Shown: positions 18,259-28,001, counted from the stretch's first letter. The stretch: 64,000 nucleotides of DNA from Beijerinckia sp. 28-YEA-48 (GCF_900104955.1 NZ_FNSI01000001.1:4374001-4438000), one strand, 5' to 3'. The notes: a model not told the origin generated them from the sequence alone. Numbers and translations: made by a program.

Positions 18259-20007
18259 ATGAACCAGCATGTCTCGATCCAACATAATCAGGTCTCGGCC
18301 CAATACGACAAAGTACGGGCGATTTTCGAGATCCTGAACGGCCGGAAGGAAGCCGATCTGCTCTTGAAGAATCTGAACATCCTCGATGTTCACGGCGAGA
18401 GCGTCTATCGCGGCTCCATCCTTGTCTATGACAAGCGCATCGTGGCGCTGAACCCCGATGAATCCATCACCAAGGTGAAAGAGGTCTTCGACGGCAAGGG
18501 GCTCTATGCGATCCCCGGCCTCATCGACGCGCATCTACATTTCGAATCCCAGCTCGCCCATCCAACGGCGCTGGCCGCCGCCATGGTGCCCTGCGGCACG
18601 ACCACGATCTATGCCGAATGTCTCGATCTCATCAGCGCGGCGGGCGAAGAAGGTGTCGAAGCGGCGAGAAACCTCTTCCGCGATTACGACAAACTGCCCT
18701 ACCGGCTCTATGCCTTCGCGCCGGGCAAGAAGACGAGCGCCGCCGTGGCCGAAGCCATGCTCGAAATGGAGCCGGTGATCGGCCTCGGCGAATTCGAGCA
18801 CTTCACCTACAGTTCCGGCGATGAGGATGACTTTCACAAGGCGGCGGCCGTGCGTGCAAAAAGCGGCTTCATGAACGGTCACTGGGGCGTGACCGCCCTT
18901 TCCGACATGCTCCTCAACTATCTGCCGGCGATCGGCGTCTCCAACAATCATGATGTCTGGAACGCCGATGATATCGAAAAAAGCGTCCGCTACGGCTTTC
19001 CAACGCATATCAAGTTCGGCGTCGGCAGCAGCGAGGTGATCAAAGTGCTGCTGCGCGCCATCGTCGACCGCAAATGGCCGACCGACAATTTCATGCTGTG
19101 CACCGACAATATCTCGGTCGAGCGCTTGCAGCGCATGGGCCACATGGACTGGATCATCTCACTGTGCGCGGAGATGGGCATCAATCCGATCCATGCAATC
19201 AAGATGGCGACCCTCAACACGGCCAAGTCATTCCACATGGAGGATCGGGTTGGTTCGCTCACCCCCGGCCGCTTCGCCGACATCGTGCTCACCGACAGTC
19301 TGTCGAAGATCAACCCGCTTTATGTGTTCAAGGATGGCGAATTGGTCGCGCAAGACCGCAAGCTGATCAAGAACGCGGACATCGATTATTCGGCCATGTG
19401 CAAGACCGGCGTTCGCGGCCTTGATGATTTGAAGGCGGAGCAGCTCGAGATCGTGCCGCTTGAAATTTCCGAAGACGGCAAGCGCGCCAAGGTCATCCTG
19501 TTCGATGTCTATGGCCGTGGCCATGCCAAATTCTTCCAGGAAATCTGGGTGCCGTTGCAGGACGGCAAAGTCATCGCTGAATACGAAGGCATCAAACTGA
19601 GCCGGCTCTCCGTCGTCCAACGCTATGCGAACGGTAAGCGCCATGTGGTCAACGGCCTGTTCAAGGGCGTCTATGTGGAGCGCGGCGCGGTTGCCACCTA
19701 TTGGCCGGCGCCCAAGCCATATTTCGTCGTGGTGGGCCAGGACAGCGCCGAGATGCGCCATTGTCTTGGCGAAGTCGACGGCTATGCCGGCGCCTGCATC
19801 GTCACCGACAACAAGGCGCCGAAGGCGGTGATGCCGCTCGAAATCTATGGCGTGATGGCGAACATGAACGTCGACGAATTGACGGCAAGCGCCGCGGCCA
19901 TCGATACGGCATTGGAGACATTGGGCAATCGCAACGAGGGCGAGCCGGTGGTCAACAAACTGCTCAGCCTGTTCATTTCCCTGCACCGGTTCCGGTTCAT
20001 GGATTGA
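18259..20007 (+). CDS. adenine-deaminase-family amidohydrolase, divergent
   Basis: 582 residues, close to the length of AdeC-type adenine deaminases. The amidohydrolase metal motif H-x-H is at His92/His94 (IDAHLHFES); Glu178 (GLGEFEHF), His208 (FMNGHWG), His231 (NNHDVW) and Asp283 (MLCTDN) lie at the expected places. The canonical signatures are altered: usual SSDHE is NNHD and usual TDD is TDN, so a substrate other than adenine is possible. The C-terminal domain (about 400-582) is the adenine-deaminase C-terminal type. GGAGGA precedes the ATG by five bases. A YczE-type membrane protein follows and a LysR regulator is divergent. Confidence 0.8.
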   Translation: MNQHVSIQHNQVSAQYDKVRAIFEILNGRKEADLLLKNLNILDVHGESVYRGSILVYDKRIVALNPDESITKVKEVFDGKGLYAIPGLIDAHLHFESQLAHPTALAAAMVPCGTTTIYAECLDLISAAGEEGVEAARNLFRDYDKLPYRLYAFAPGKKTSAAVAEAMLEMEPVIGLGEFEHFTYSSGDEDDFHKAAAVRAKSGFMNGHWGVTALSDMLLNYLPAIGVSNNHDVWNADDIEKSVRYGFPTHIKFGVGSSEVIKVLLRAIVDRKWPTDNFMLCTDNISVERLQRMGHMDWIISLCAEMGINPIHAIKMATLNTAKSFHMEDRVGSLTPGRFADIVLTDSLSKINPLYVFKDGELVAQDRKLIKNADIDYSAMCKTGVRGLDDLKAEQLEIVPLEISEDGKRAKVILFDVYGRGHAKFFQEIWVPLQDGKVIAEYEGIKLSRLSVVQRYANGKRHVVNGLFKGVYVERGAVATYWPAPKPYFVVVGQDSAEMRHCLGEVDGYAGACIVTDNKAPKAVMPLEIYGVMANMNVDELTASAAAIDTALETLGNRNEGEPVVNKLLSLFISLHRFRFMD

Positions 20008-20128
20008 CGTCGACAGCGCGGGCGCTGACGCGCCCGCGCATTTTCGTGACGCGCATTTTCTTGGGGAGCAATGTCGTAGCGACAGCAGATCTACATGATT
20101 TGACCGCGCGGCAGAGAGGGAGAGGACA

Positions 20129-20842
20129 ATGGAACACAATCCTGAAGCCGACGCTGGCGTTGTCGATACGGGTAGCCTGACGCGGCGCTGGATCGTTTAT
20201 GTGGTCGGCATTTATGTGCTGACCATCGGCGTGGCGCTGGCGATCCGCGCCGGCATCGGCATTTCACCGCAAAGCAGCCTGACGCGGACGATGACCCTGA
20301 TCTATACGCCGCTGAGCCAGGGTACCTATAATTTCATCCTCGAACTGATCATGCTGGCGCTGACTTATCTGGTGCTGCCGAAAGACTTCAAGCTGCAGAA
20401 CTTCGCGTCGCTGATCCCCGCCTTCGTGCTGGCGGTGTTCCTCGACTTCAATCTGCATCTCACCGCGGCCATCAAGCCGGAGGTCTATCAGCTGAAGTTC
20501 GCGCTTCTGGCCTTTGCCGATGCGCTGCTCGCCTTCGGCCTTTTCCTGATGATCCGCGCCAATCTCGTGCTCATGCCAATCGACATGTTCGTCAACACGC
20601 TGTTCAAGCGCACGGGCTGGAAATGGGGCAACATCAAAACCTGTTTCGACTGCACGCTTCTGCTGCTCTCAGCCGCGATCGGTTTTGCCTTCCTTCGCGA
20701 TATCCCCTTCATCCGCGAGGGCACGGTGGTGAATGCCGTCCTGGTCGGCCAGTATATCCGGCTCTACTTCTTCCTCTTCAAGCGGTTCGGGGCCACGAAA
20801 ACCGCCGCGGCACCAACCCAACTCGATCCCGTCACGAAGTAA
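20129..20842 (+). CDS. YczE/YyaS/YitT-family membrane protein
   Basis: 237 residues with about five or six hydrophobic segments. Characteristic features are the first helix followed by RAGIGISPQSSLT and the central LIRANLVLMPIDMFVN-like region (LMIRANLVLMPID), as in the YczE/YitT group. These proteins are suspected transporters or channels of unknown substrate. The gene follows the amidohydrolase by 121 bases on the same strand and ends in a strong terminator, so it may move the substrate or product of that enzyme; that link is an inference. Confidence 0.75.
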   Translation: MEHNPEADAGVVDTGSLTRRWIVYVVGIYVLTIGVALAIRAGIGISPQSSLTRTMTLIYTPLSQGTYNFILELIMLALTYLVLPKDFKLQNFASLIPAFVLAVFLDFNLHLTAAIKPEVYQLKFALLAFADALLAFGLFLMIRANLVLMPIDMFVNTLFKRTGWKWGNIKTCFDCTLLLLSAAIGFAFLRDIPFIREGTVVNAVLVGQYIRLYFFLFKRFGATKTAAAPTQLDPVTK

Positions 20843-20858
20843 GCCACGGGCACAAACG

Positions 20859-20892
20859 AAGGCCTCCGATTAAAGCGGAGGCCTTGCTTTGT
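20859..20892 (+). terminator. intrinsic terminator after the YczE-type gene
   Basis: Stem AAGGCCTCCG / CGGAGGCCTT (20859-20868 and 20876-20885), 7-base loop, followed by GCTTTGTT. Lies 16 bases after the stop codon and 10 bases before repeat copy B. Confidence 0.8.
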
Positions 20893-20901
20893 TACAAAGC
20901 C

Positions 20902-20993
20902 AGAGCAAATCACGTTTTGGGGTAATTTACCTGGATTCTGTCATTTGGACGCGTCTTCATGGCACTCGACTAAGTCGAGCTGTGACACGCTAT
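20902..20993 (+). repeat. twin-hairpin repeat, copy B
   Basis: Begins AGAGCAAATCACG; the first hairpin's right arm is degenerate (TAATTTAC). GACGCGTC box at 20948-20955, second hairpin CTCGAC-TAA-GTCGAG (20965-20979) and end box ACACGCTAT. Sense to the YczE-type gene. Its last bases contain the stop codon of the minus-strand GT2 gene. Confidence 0.82.
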
Positions 20994-22216
20994 AGACGCC
21001 GGCGGCCGGCGAGGCCGGAGATCGCCAGATAGAGGATGCGTTTCTGTTCGACGCGTGATCGCGCCAGGGAATCGAGGATGAGGCCGCAGGTCATCATCAA
21101 GCCCGACAACAACATCAAACCGGTGCAGAGAATCGCCGTCGGCAAGCGCGGCACGAGACCGGTCTCAAGCCAGGTTTCGGCCAAAGGCACGGCCAGCACG
21201 ACCGCGAGCACGGCCAGTGCGCCGGCCAACAGGCCGTAGAAAAACGCCGGCCGCGTCTCCTTGAGGAGATAAGCAAAGGTGCGCAGGATTTTGAGCCCGT
21301 CGCGAACGGAACGCAGCTTCGAGGCCGAGCCTTCCGGCCGCGCGCCATAGGGCGTGGCGATTTCGGCGCAAGGCAATTTCAACTGACTGGCGTGAACCGC
21401 AAGCTCGGTTTCGATCTCAAAGCCTGACGACAGCGCCGGAAAACTTTTCACGAAACGGCGCGAGAACGCGCGATAGCCCGAAAAGATGTCGCCATAGTCG
21501 GCGCCGAACAACGAGCAATAGAGGAAATTGAACAGCCGATTGCCGACCGCATGACCGGAGCGATGGGCATCCGCCATGATATTGGCCCGCGCACCGACCG
21601 CCATGTCGATCCGTTGGTCGACGACCTTGGCCACAAGCGCCGGCGCCGAACCCGCATCGTAAGTGCCGTCGCCGTCGACCATCAGATACACATCGGCATC
21701 CACATCGGCGAACATGCGGCGCACGACATTGCCCTTGCCGGCCTGCGGCTCGAACATGACTTCCGCGCCCGCCGCGCGCGCGACGTCGGCCGTAGCGTCC
21801 GTCGAGCGATTGTCGAAAACGATGATGCGCGCGTGCGGCAGCACAGCGCGGAAATCGGCGACAACCTTGGCAATCGTCTCCGCTTCGTTGAAGCAGGGAA
21901 TAACAACCGCGACAGATGGCGAAGGTGAGGCGGAGGCTGCTGTTTCGCCGCGCCGCGCGGCGCCATCAAAATGACGCGTCGCGGTGTCGAGATGCGGAAA
22001 GGCCAAGCGCAAGGCTTCGGCCAACGCCGCTTCTTCGGGCAAACCTGCGCGGATGCCGCCGGACTGCGGAGTCTGGTCTGCCTCACGAATCGGTAGAGGT
22101 GCGGGCAATGAACGCTCCGGCTGAGAGATTTTGCAGCGCAATGAACCTTGATCATCGACGGCAAACGTTGAAACTCGATGAATCGGAAGGAACGCGATCG
22201 ATGGAGGATCGTTCAT
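20990..22216 (-). CDS. family 2 glycosyltransferase, polyprenyl-phosphate type
   Basis: 408 residues. The GT-A domain starts near residue 100 with VAVVIPCFNEAETI and has the acidic DGDGTYD motif; GFEIETEL and PYGARPEGSASKL are typical of dolichol/undecaprenyl-phosphate sugar transferases. Two hydrophobic segments lie near the C-terminus. The preceding 95 residues are Pro/Ala-rich and unlike family members, and the ATG at 22216 has no clear ribosome site, so the true start may be internal. It would load a sugar onto a lipid carrier at the inner membrane. The stop codon lies inside repeat copy B. Confidence 0.85.
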   Translation of the reverse strand: MNDPPSIAFLPIHRVSTFAVDDQGSLRCKISQPERSLPAPLPIREADQTPQSGGIRAGLPEEAALAEALRLAFPHLDTATRHFDGAARRGETAASASPSPSVAVVIPCFNEAETIAKVVADFRAVLPHARIIVFDNRSTDATADVARAAGAEVMFEPQAGKGNVVRRMFADVDADVYLMVDGDGTYDAGSAPALVAKVVDQRIDMAVGARANIMADAHRSGHAVGNRLFNFLYCSLFGADYGDIFSGYRAFSRRFVKSFPALSSGFEIETELAVHASQLKLPCAEIATPYGARPEGSASKLRSVRDGLKILRTFAYLLKETRPAFFYGLLAGALAVLAVVLAVPLAETWLETGLVPRLPTAILCTGLMLLSGLMMTCGLILDSLARSRVEQKRILYLAISGLAGRRRL

Positions 22217-22297
22217 AAAAATGGACGAAGCTTAATTTGAAGCCATGTGCCATCGAATCTAGCCTTCGCCGACATATCCCTGAAAGGAGACGGGTTC

Positions 22298-23173
22298 ATG
22301 CCGCACTTCCTCCGCGCATCGTCCACCACCAAAAAGATCGTCTTTCCGTTGGCCTTCGGCGCCTTCGCGCTGGTGGCGGTCCATGCCGGCGCGCAACAGG
22401 CATCACCTCCGCCCGGCCCCCCGTCCGCGACCGGCGATCTGGCCAAGCCGGGTGGCGGCCCCGACGGCGCCCGGCCCGATGACAGCCGCAACCGTCCGCG
22501 ATTTTCGGAAGAAGACCGGACGGCGTTCTTCAACGCCCGCCTCGCCTCGATCCGCGCCGGCCTGATGCTGACCCCCGATCAGGACAAGATGTGGCCGCCG
22601 GTGGAAGCCGCCGTGCGCGACCTGATCAAACTGCGCGGCGAACAGCGGGCACAGTTCCAAGCCCAACGGCAGGCGCAAAGCCAATCCTCGGGCCAATCTC
22701 AAGACCCGGCGCAGGCCCAACAATCCAATCCGCTGGAACGTCTGCGCCTGCGTGGCGAAGCGCAGATGAAACATGGCGAAGCGGTCAAGAAATTCGCCGA
22801 AGCGGCCCTGCCGCTCTATTCCAGCCTCAACGATGATCAGAAGCGCCGGTTGCGCTTTCTCGGTCGGGGTCTTGGCCAAGGTATGATGGGCCAAGGCATG
22901 CAGCAGCAAGGCATGCAACAGAACGACCGTCGTGGCCCGAACGATCGTGGATACGACGGGCGCGGCGAACGGCGCTGGCGCGATATGGATCAACGGCGCG
23001 GCGGCTATCGTGGCCGCGACGATGACGACCGCGATGACCGCCGTGGCTATGGTGATCGCCGTGGCTCCAATGACTTTCAAGGCTATCGCCAGCGCTCGCG
23101 GCAAGACTCACAAGACAGCAGCGACGGCTTCGACCGCGGCAATGGCATCGAGGACTGGCGCGACCGGTTCTGA
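22298..23173 (+). CDS. LTXXQ-motif periplasmic protein (Spy/CpxP-like)
   Basis: 291 residues from the ATG at 22298, which follows AAAGGAG; a longer frame to 22247 lacks such a site. A signal peptide ends near VHAGAQQA. The core has ARLASIRAGLMLTPDQDKMWPPVEAAVR and later LYSSLNDDQKRRL, two copies of the LTxxQ-type helix found in Spy/CpxP stress proteins. A Gln-rich linker separates them. The last 90 residues are an Arg/Asp/Gly-rich low-complexity tail with repeated DRRG-type units. Probable periplasmic chaperone or envelope-stress sensor. Confidence 0.82.
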   Translation: MPHFLRASSTTKKIVFPLAFGAFALVAVHAGAQQASPPPGPPSATGDLAKPGGGPDGARPDDSRNRPRFSEEDRTAFFNARLASIRAGLMLTPDQDKMWPPVEAAVRDLIKLRGEQRAQFQAQRQAQSQSSGQSQDPAQAQQSNPLERLRLRGEAQMKHGEAVKKFAEAALPLYSSLNDDQKRRLRFLGRGLGQGMMGQGMQQQGMQQNDRRGPNDRGYDGRGERRWRDMDQRRGGYRGRDDDDRDDRRGYGDRRGSNDFQGYRQRSRQDSQDSSDGFDRGNGIEDWRDRF

Positions 23174-23323
23174 CCTATTCGCCTGGATCCGAGAGCTGGG
23201 AGCCGAGAGCAAAGCGCACTCAGCTCCCAGGGTTCGACTTAAGCTGGCAGCAAGGATTATCGCCGATGATTTGAAGCGTGCGGGCGCCGACAGGCCGCAC
23301 GCTCCAGACACACGGATCAACCC

Positions 23324-25165
23324 TTGGGATCGCTTTCGGGATCGCCCGCGCCACATTCAGCTTCAATCTCAAGCTCGGTCGTCCCTGGCCCGCATCCCTC
23401 GCAATTCAGTCTGATCGGGGCAACGCCGCTGCTGGCGCTGATCGCCGCGCTGATCGTATTCGTGTTCTTTCGCCAGGCCTTCGTCGAGGTCTGGCAGACC
23501 GGCCGTTTTTACGACACCGACGACGCCATGCGCATGGTGCAGGTGCGCGACCTGCTGGCCGGCCAGGGCTGGTACGATCTGGTCGCCCACCGCCTGAATC
23601 CGCCCGATGGCATGCTGACGCACTGGTCGCGGATCGTCGACATTCCGCTCGCCGCGCTGGTGCTGTTCTTCTCCCTGTTCACCGATCGCCATCAGGCTGA
23701 AATTTTAACGCGGCTGGCGTTCCCGCTGCTGATGCACATTGCTTATTTCGCCACGCTCCTGGCGCTGGCGCGCCGGCTCACCGGCGACATCGGCGTCGTT
23801 ACGACCCTCTTCCTCGCCATCTTCGCCACGATCACCAATGTGCAATTCGTGCCGGGACGCATCGATCATCATGGACCGCAGATTCTGCTGCTGGTTTTGA
23901 TGGCATGGATGACCGTGCGGCTACTTCTCGATGGAGATAGACACGCGGCCTGGTGGCTTGGCGCTGAGATCGCTGTTTCCTTTGCGATCTCCATCGAGAA
24001 CATGCCGTTTATCGCCGCGCTGCTGGCGGTCATCGCGACCGCCTGGGCCTGCGGGCTTGCTCCTGTGCAACGCACGCTACGGCCGCTGGGCTTCTCATTG
24101 TTGGTGTTGGTGCCGGTGGCCTTTGCCGCAACTGTGCCGCCCACACGCTATTTCGACCCTGTCGCCGATGCGTTCGGCCTCTCCTTCGTCGTCCTCTTGA
24201 TGCTCGGCGGCGCGGCGGCGGTGGCTGCGGGCGCGATTGAAATCCAGGCGCGGCGCCTGAGATGGATCCTGCTCGTTGCCTTCGGCGGGATTTGTCTGGC
24301 GACGGTCGTCATCGCCTTCCCCTATCTGCTGCACGATCCGTTGACCACGGTCGATCCGCTCGTTCGACGGCTGTGGCTATCGCGTGTGCGGGAAGCGCGC
24401 CAGCTGCTGCCGATGCTGCTGCAGAATCCGCTCGGCTGGATTCACTACGTCGCGCCCTTGTTCTGCGGCGTGATCGCCGCCGGCTTCGCGATCTACACAA
24501 GTGCCGGCGAGAAGCGCTGGTCCTGGATCGCCATCGCCGCCCTGATCGTTGTGGGGAGCCTCGGCACGTTCTGGCAGATTCGCGTCATCACCTCGGTTCT
24601 ACCCTTCGTCGTGATTGTCGGAGCCTGGGCCGTGACCGCGCTCAGCGAACATCTGATGCGTACTGGCGGCCGATACATCGCGCTCAAAGCAATCCTGCTT
24701 GCGACCCTGTTCAGCAGCTTCACCTGGGAAACGATGGCACGCCCGCTTCAGGCCAACGATCCGACCGCACCCCAGCAGGCCGATGACAGCGATGCCTGTT
24801 ACGCCTCGTCGTCCTATGTCGCGCTCGGCAACCTGCCCGCGCAATTGACACTGTCGACGATCGATCTCGGCCCGCATGTGCTGGCCCATTCGCCGCATTC
24901 CGTCATCGCCGCCTCCTACCATCGCAACAATAACGGCAATCACCTGTTGATCGAGGCGATGATCTCCGATCCCGACATCGCGCGTGTGCTGATCGAAGGC
25001 GCCGGCGCGAAGCTGCTCGTCTTCTGTCCGGCGGCGCCCGAGTTCAAAGGCTATATCAAGGAAGCGCCGCACGGGTTGGCGGCGGCGCTGCGCGACGGCA
25101 TCCCCACTTGGCTCACGCCCGTCGGCGACCAGACGGCACCGATCAGGATCTTGGCGGTGCGCTAG
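23324..25165 (+). CDS. polytopic GT-C-like membrane protein
   Basis: 613 residues with about 11-13 hydrophobic segments in the first 460, then a soluble C-terminal domain of about 140 residues. After the first membrane segment comes the acidic loop FYDTDDAMRMVQVRDLL, placed like the catalytic DxD loop of GT-C glycosyltransferases (STT3/PglB, PMT types), and a later loop has RIDHHGPQ. I therefore infer a polyprenyl-phosphate-sugar-dependent glycosyltransferase, perhaps using the product of the GT2 at 20990. The start is a TTG with no good site and could be wrong. The stop codon overlaps repeat copy C. Confidence 0.65.
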   Translation: MGSLSGSPAPHSASISSSVVPGPHPSQFSLIGATPLLALIAALIVFVFFRQAFVEVWQTGRFYDTDDAMRMVQVRDLLAGQGWYDLVAHRLNPPDGMLTHWSRIVDIPLAALVLFFSLFTDRHQAEILTRLAFPLLMHIAYFATLLALARRLTGDIGVVTTLFLAIFATITNVQFVPGRIDHHGPQILLLVLMAWMTVRLLLDGDRHAAWWLGAEIAVSFAISIENMPFIAALLAVIATAWACGLAPVQRTLRPLGFSLLVLVPVAFAATVPPTRYFDPVADAFGLSFVVLLMLGGAAAVAAGAIEIQARRLRWILLVAFGGICLATVVIAFPYLLHDPLTTVDPLVRRLWLSRVREARQLLPMLLQNPLGWIHYVAPLFCGVIAAGFAIYTSAGEKRWSWIAIAALIVVGSLGTFWQIRVITSVLPFVVIVGAWAVTALSEHLMRTGGRYIALKAILLATLFSSFTWETMARPLQANDPTAPQQADDSDACYASSSYVALGNLPAQLTLSTIDLGPHVLAHSPHSVIAASYHRNNNGNHLLIEAMISDPDIARVLIEGAGAKLLVFCPAAPEFKGYIKEAPHGLAAALRDGIPTWLTPVGDQTAPIRILAVR

Positions 25166-25265
25166 AGCAAATCACCTTTCGGTAGAAACGTGATTTTGCT
25201 TAGATCCTCTTATTTAGACGCGTCTTCATGGCGCTCGACGATTCCGTCGAGCTGTGAAACGCTAT
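25164..25265 (+). repeat. twin-hairpin repeat, copy C
   Basis: First hairpin GCAAATCAC...GTGATTTTGC, GACGCGTC box, second hairpin GCTCGACG-ATTC-CGTCGAGC (25233-25252) and end box AAACGCTAT. It begins inside the TAG stop codon of the GT-C-like gene, in sense orientation. Confidence 0.88.
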
Positions 25266-25296
25266 AAATTCCGCCCCGCAAGCAGCAAATCTCGAT

Positions 25297-25331
25297 AATA
25301 AAAATCCCGGCACAGATGCTGCGCCGGGATT
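25297..25331 (-). terminator. intrinsic terminator of the pnp operon
   Basis: On the minus strand AATCCCGGC / GCCGGGATT (arms 25323-25331 and 25303-25311) runs into a TTTTTATT tract, 38 bases after the pnp stop codon. Confidence 0.85.
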
Positions 25332-25368
25332 CAATTTTTAGCTGATGGCTTTTAGCCGATGGCCTGGC

Positions 25369-27534
25369 TTATTCGCCGGCAGCCGGCTCGTCGGCAGCCG
25401 CGGACTTGCGTTCCGCCGCTTCCTTGGCCTCGATGTCTTCGCCCGTCTCCTGATCGACAACGCGCATGGACAGACGCACCTTGCCGCGATCGTCGAAGCC
25501 GAGCAGTTTCACCTTCACCTTGTCGCCTTCCTTGACGACATCGGTGGTCTTCTGCACGCGGTTCTTCGACAGCTGCGAGATATGGACGAGACCGTCCTTC
25601 GAACCGAAGAAGTTGACGAAAGCTCCGAATTCCATGGTCTTGACGACCGTGCCTTCGTAGATCTGGCCAACTTCCGGATCGGACGCGATCGACTTGATCC
25701 AGTTGATCGCCGCCTTGATCGAATTGCCATCCGAGGAGGCAATCTTCACGGTGCCGTCGTCCTCGATGTTGACCTTGGCGCCGGTCTTCTCGACGATCTC
25801 GCGGATCACCTTGCCGCCGGTGCCGATCACTTCACGGATCTTGTCGGTCGGGATCTTCATGGTTTCGATGCGCGGCGCGAATTCGCCGAGCTCGGAACGC
25901 GCCGTGTTGAGCGCCTTGGCCATCTCGCCGAGGATGTGCAAACGGCCATCCTTCGCCTGACCGAGAGCGACCTTCATGATCTGCTCGGTGATGCCGGCGA
26001 TCTTGATGTCCATCTGCAGCGAGGTGACGCCGTTTTCGGTGCCCGCCACCTTGAAGTCCATGTCGCCGAGGTGATCCTCGTCGCCAAGAATGTCAGAGAG
26101 CACCGCGAAGCGCTCGCCTTCAAGGATGAGACCCATGGCGATACCAGCGGTCGGCCGCTTCAACGGCACGCCGGCATCCATCAGCGCCAGCGACGCACCG
26201 CAAACGGTGGCCATCGACGACGAACCGTTCGACTCGGTGATCTCCGAGACAACGCGGATCGTGTAGGGGAATTCCGCTGCGCTCGGCAGCATCGGGCGAA
26301 TGGCACGCCAGGCGAGCTTGCCGTGGCCGATTTCGCGGCGGCCGGGCGAGCCCATGCGGCCGGTTTCACCGACGCTGTAGGGAGGGAAGTTGTAGTGAAG
26401 CAGGAAGCGCTCCTTGTAGGTGCCTTCCAGCGAGTCGATGTACTGCTCGTCCTCACCGGTGCCCAGCGTAGCAACGACCAGCGCCTGGGTTTCGCCGCGG
26501 GTGAACAGCGCCGAACCATGGGTGCGCGGCAGAACGCCGACCTGCGCCAAGATCGGACGCACGGTCTTCACGTCGCGGCCGTCGATGCGCACGCCGGTGT
26601 CGAGAATGTTTCCGCGTACGACCTTCGCCTGCAGATCGTGGAAGGCTTCGCCAACCTTCTGCTTGTCGAATTTCGCCTCGCCGCCTTCCGGCAGCAGAGC
26701 GGCATTGACCTTCGCCTTCGCGGCGTCGACAGCCGCATAGCGCTGCTGCTTGACGGTGTGCTTGTAAGCTTCGCGCAGTTCGGCTTCGGCAACGACGGCG
26801 ACGGCCTTCTCGACTTCGCTCTTGTCGACGACCTTGAGATCGCGCGGTTCCTTGGCGGCCTTTTCGGCGAGACGGATGATCGCGTCGATCACCGGCTGGA
26901 AGCCGCGATGGCCCACCATCACCGCTTCGAGCATGACCTCTTCGGACAGTTCCTGGGCTTCCGACTCGACCATCAGCACGGCGTCCTGCGTGCCGGCGAC
27001 AACGAGATCGAGACCCGATTCCTTCATTTCGTCGAGGGTCGGGTTGAGCTTCAGCTCACCCTTGATCCAGCCGACGCGCGCGCCGCCGATCGGGCCCATG
27101 AACGGAATACCGGAAATGGTCAGCGCCGCCGAAGCAGCAACCATCGCCAACACGTCCGGATCGTTTTCGAGATCGTGCGAGAGCACGGTGACGACGACCT
27201 GGGTGTCGTGGCGATAGCCTTCGGGGAACAGCGGGCGGATCGGACGGTCGATGAGGCGCGAGACCAAGGTCTCCTTCTCCGACGGGCGTCCTTCACGCTT
27301 GAAATAGCCGCCGGGAATGCGGCCGGCCGCGAAGGCCTTTTCCTGATAGTTGACGGTGAGCGGGAAGAAGTCGACGCCCGGCTTCGGGGCCTTGGCGGAA
27401 ACGACGGTGGCGAGAACGGAGGTCTCGCCCCAGGTGGCGAAAACCGCGCCATCGGCCTGGCGCGCGATGCGGCCGGTTTCGAGGACGAGCTTGCGCCCGG
27501 CCCAATCCAGGGTTTCGCGATGAATTTCGAACAT
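25369..27534 (-). CDS. pnp: polyribonucleotide nucleotidyltransferase (PNPase)
   Basis: 3'-5' phosphorolytic exoribonuclease and degradosome component. 721 residues with two RNase PH domains, the second containing [14 protein letters not shown], then a KH domain ([21 protein letters not shown]) and an S1 domain ([20 protein letters not shown]). Ends in an Ala/Glu-rich tail. It is the last gene of the minus-strand block, 197 bases after rpsO, the same order as in E. coli where the rpsO-pnp gap holds RNase III sites. It is followed by a clear terminator. Confidence 0.97.
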   Translation of the reverse strand: MFEIHRETLDWAGRKLVLETGRIARQADGAVFATWGETSVLATVVSAKAPKPGVDFFPLTVNYQEKAFAAGRIPGGYFKREGRPSEKETLVSRLIDRPIRPLFPEGYRHDTQVVVTVLSHDLENDPDVLAMVAASAALTISGIPFMGPIGGARVGWIKGELKLNPTLDEMKESGLDLVVAGTQDAVLMVESEAQELSEEVMLEAVMVGHRGFQPVIDAIIRLAEKAAKEPRDLKVVDKSEVEKAVAVVAEAELREAYKHTVKQQRYAAVDAAKAKVNAALLPEGGEAKFDKQKVGEAFHDLQAKVVRGNILDTGVRIDGRDVKTVRPILAQVGVLPRTHGSALFTRGETQALVVATLGTGEDEQYIDSLEGTYKERFLLHYNFPPYSVGETGRMGSPGRREIGHGKLAWRAIRPMLPSAAEFPYTIRVVSEITESNGSSSMATVCGASLALMDAGVPLKRPTAGIAMGLILEGERFAVLSDILGDEDHLGDMDFKVAGTENGVTSLQMDIKIAGITEQIMKVALGQAKDGRLHILGEMAKALNTARSELGEFAPRIETMKIPTDKIREVIGTGGKVIREIVEKTGAKVNIEDDGTVKIASSDGNSIKAAINWIKSIASDPEVGQIYEGTVVKTMEFGAFVNFFGSKDGLVHISQLSKNRVQKTTDVVKEGDKVKVKLLGFDDRGKVRLSMRVVDQETGEDIEAKEAAERKSAAADEPAAGE

Positions 27535-27696
27535 GAGTCAGTCTTTCATGGTTACGGGAACGCAAAAGGCCATGAGCAAGACGGCGAGAAGCTGTCAGCG
27601 AGACGTCTGGTCCCAAGTCCGACAACTTCCGGCAATCCTGCCATGGCGCTATTTCTTTCCCGGACTGGGTGACGGCCCCATGCCACCACCCAAACT

Positions 27697-27718
27697 CCCC
27701 GCCTGCCCTCAGGCGGGG
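27697..27718 (-). promoter_or_regulatory. rpsO-pnp intercistronic hairpin
   Basis: CCCCGCCTG / CAGGCGGGG with a 4-base loop, starting 14 bases after the rpsO stop codon. Without a T tract it may be an RNase III or attenuation structure that controls pnp, as known in E. coli, rather than a full terminator. Confidence 0.5.
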
Positions 27719-27731
27719 GTAGCATTCTTCG

Positions 27732-28001
27732 TTAGCGACGAATGCCGAGGCGCTCGATGAGCGTCTTGTAACGCGGCTCGTCCTGCTTCTTGACGTAATC
27801 GAGAAGCTGGCGGCGCTGGGAGACCAGCTTCAACAGACCGCGACGCGAATGGTTGTCCTTCACGTGGGTTTTGAAGTGGCCGGTCAGGTTGGCGATACGC
27901 TCGGTCAGGATAGCGACCTGGACCTCGGGCGAGCCGGTGTCATTGGCCTTGGTGGCGTATTCCTTCACAAGCTCCTGCTTGCGTTCAGCAGTAATCGACA
28001 T
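27732..28001 (-). CDS. rpsO: 30S ribosomal protein S15
   Basis: 89 residues, the standard length. Contains the conserved S15 core [33 protein letters not shown] and the end [17 protein letters not shown]. It binds 16S rRNA at the central-domain three-way junction early in 30S assembly. The gene sits between the small SH3-protein gene and pnp in the nusA-infB operon region, separated from the former by about 200 bases that probably carry its own promoter. The start is ATG with AAGAAGGACC upstream. Confidence 0.98.
   Translation of the reverse strand: MSITAERKQELVKEYATKANDTGSPEVQVAILTERIANLTGHFKTHVKDNHSRRGLLKLVSQRRQLLDYVKKQDEPRYKTLIERLGIRR

Noticed and set aside
25345..27672. 775-codon plus-strand frame across pnp
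   Set aside because: Antisense mirror of the PNPase gene, with no ribosome site or motif.
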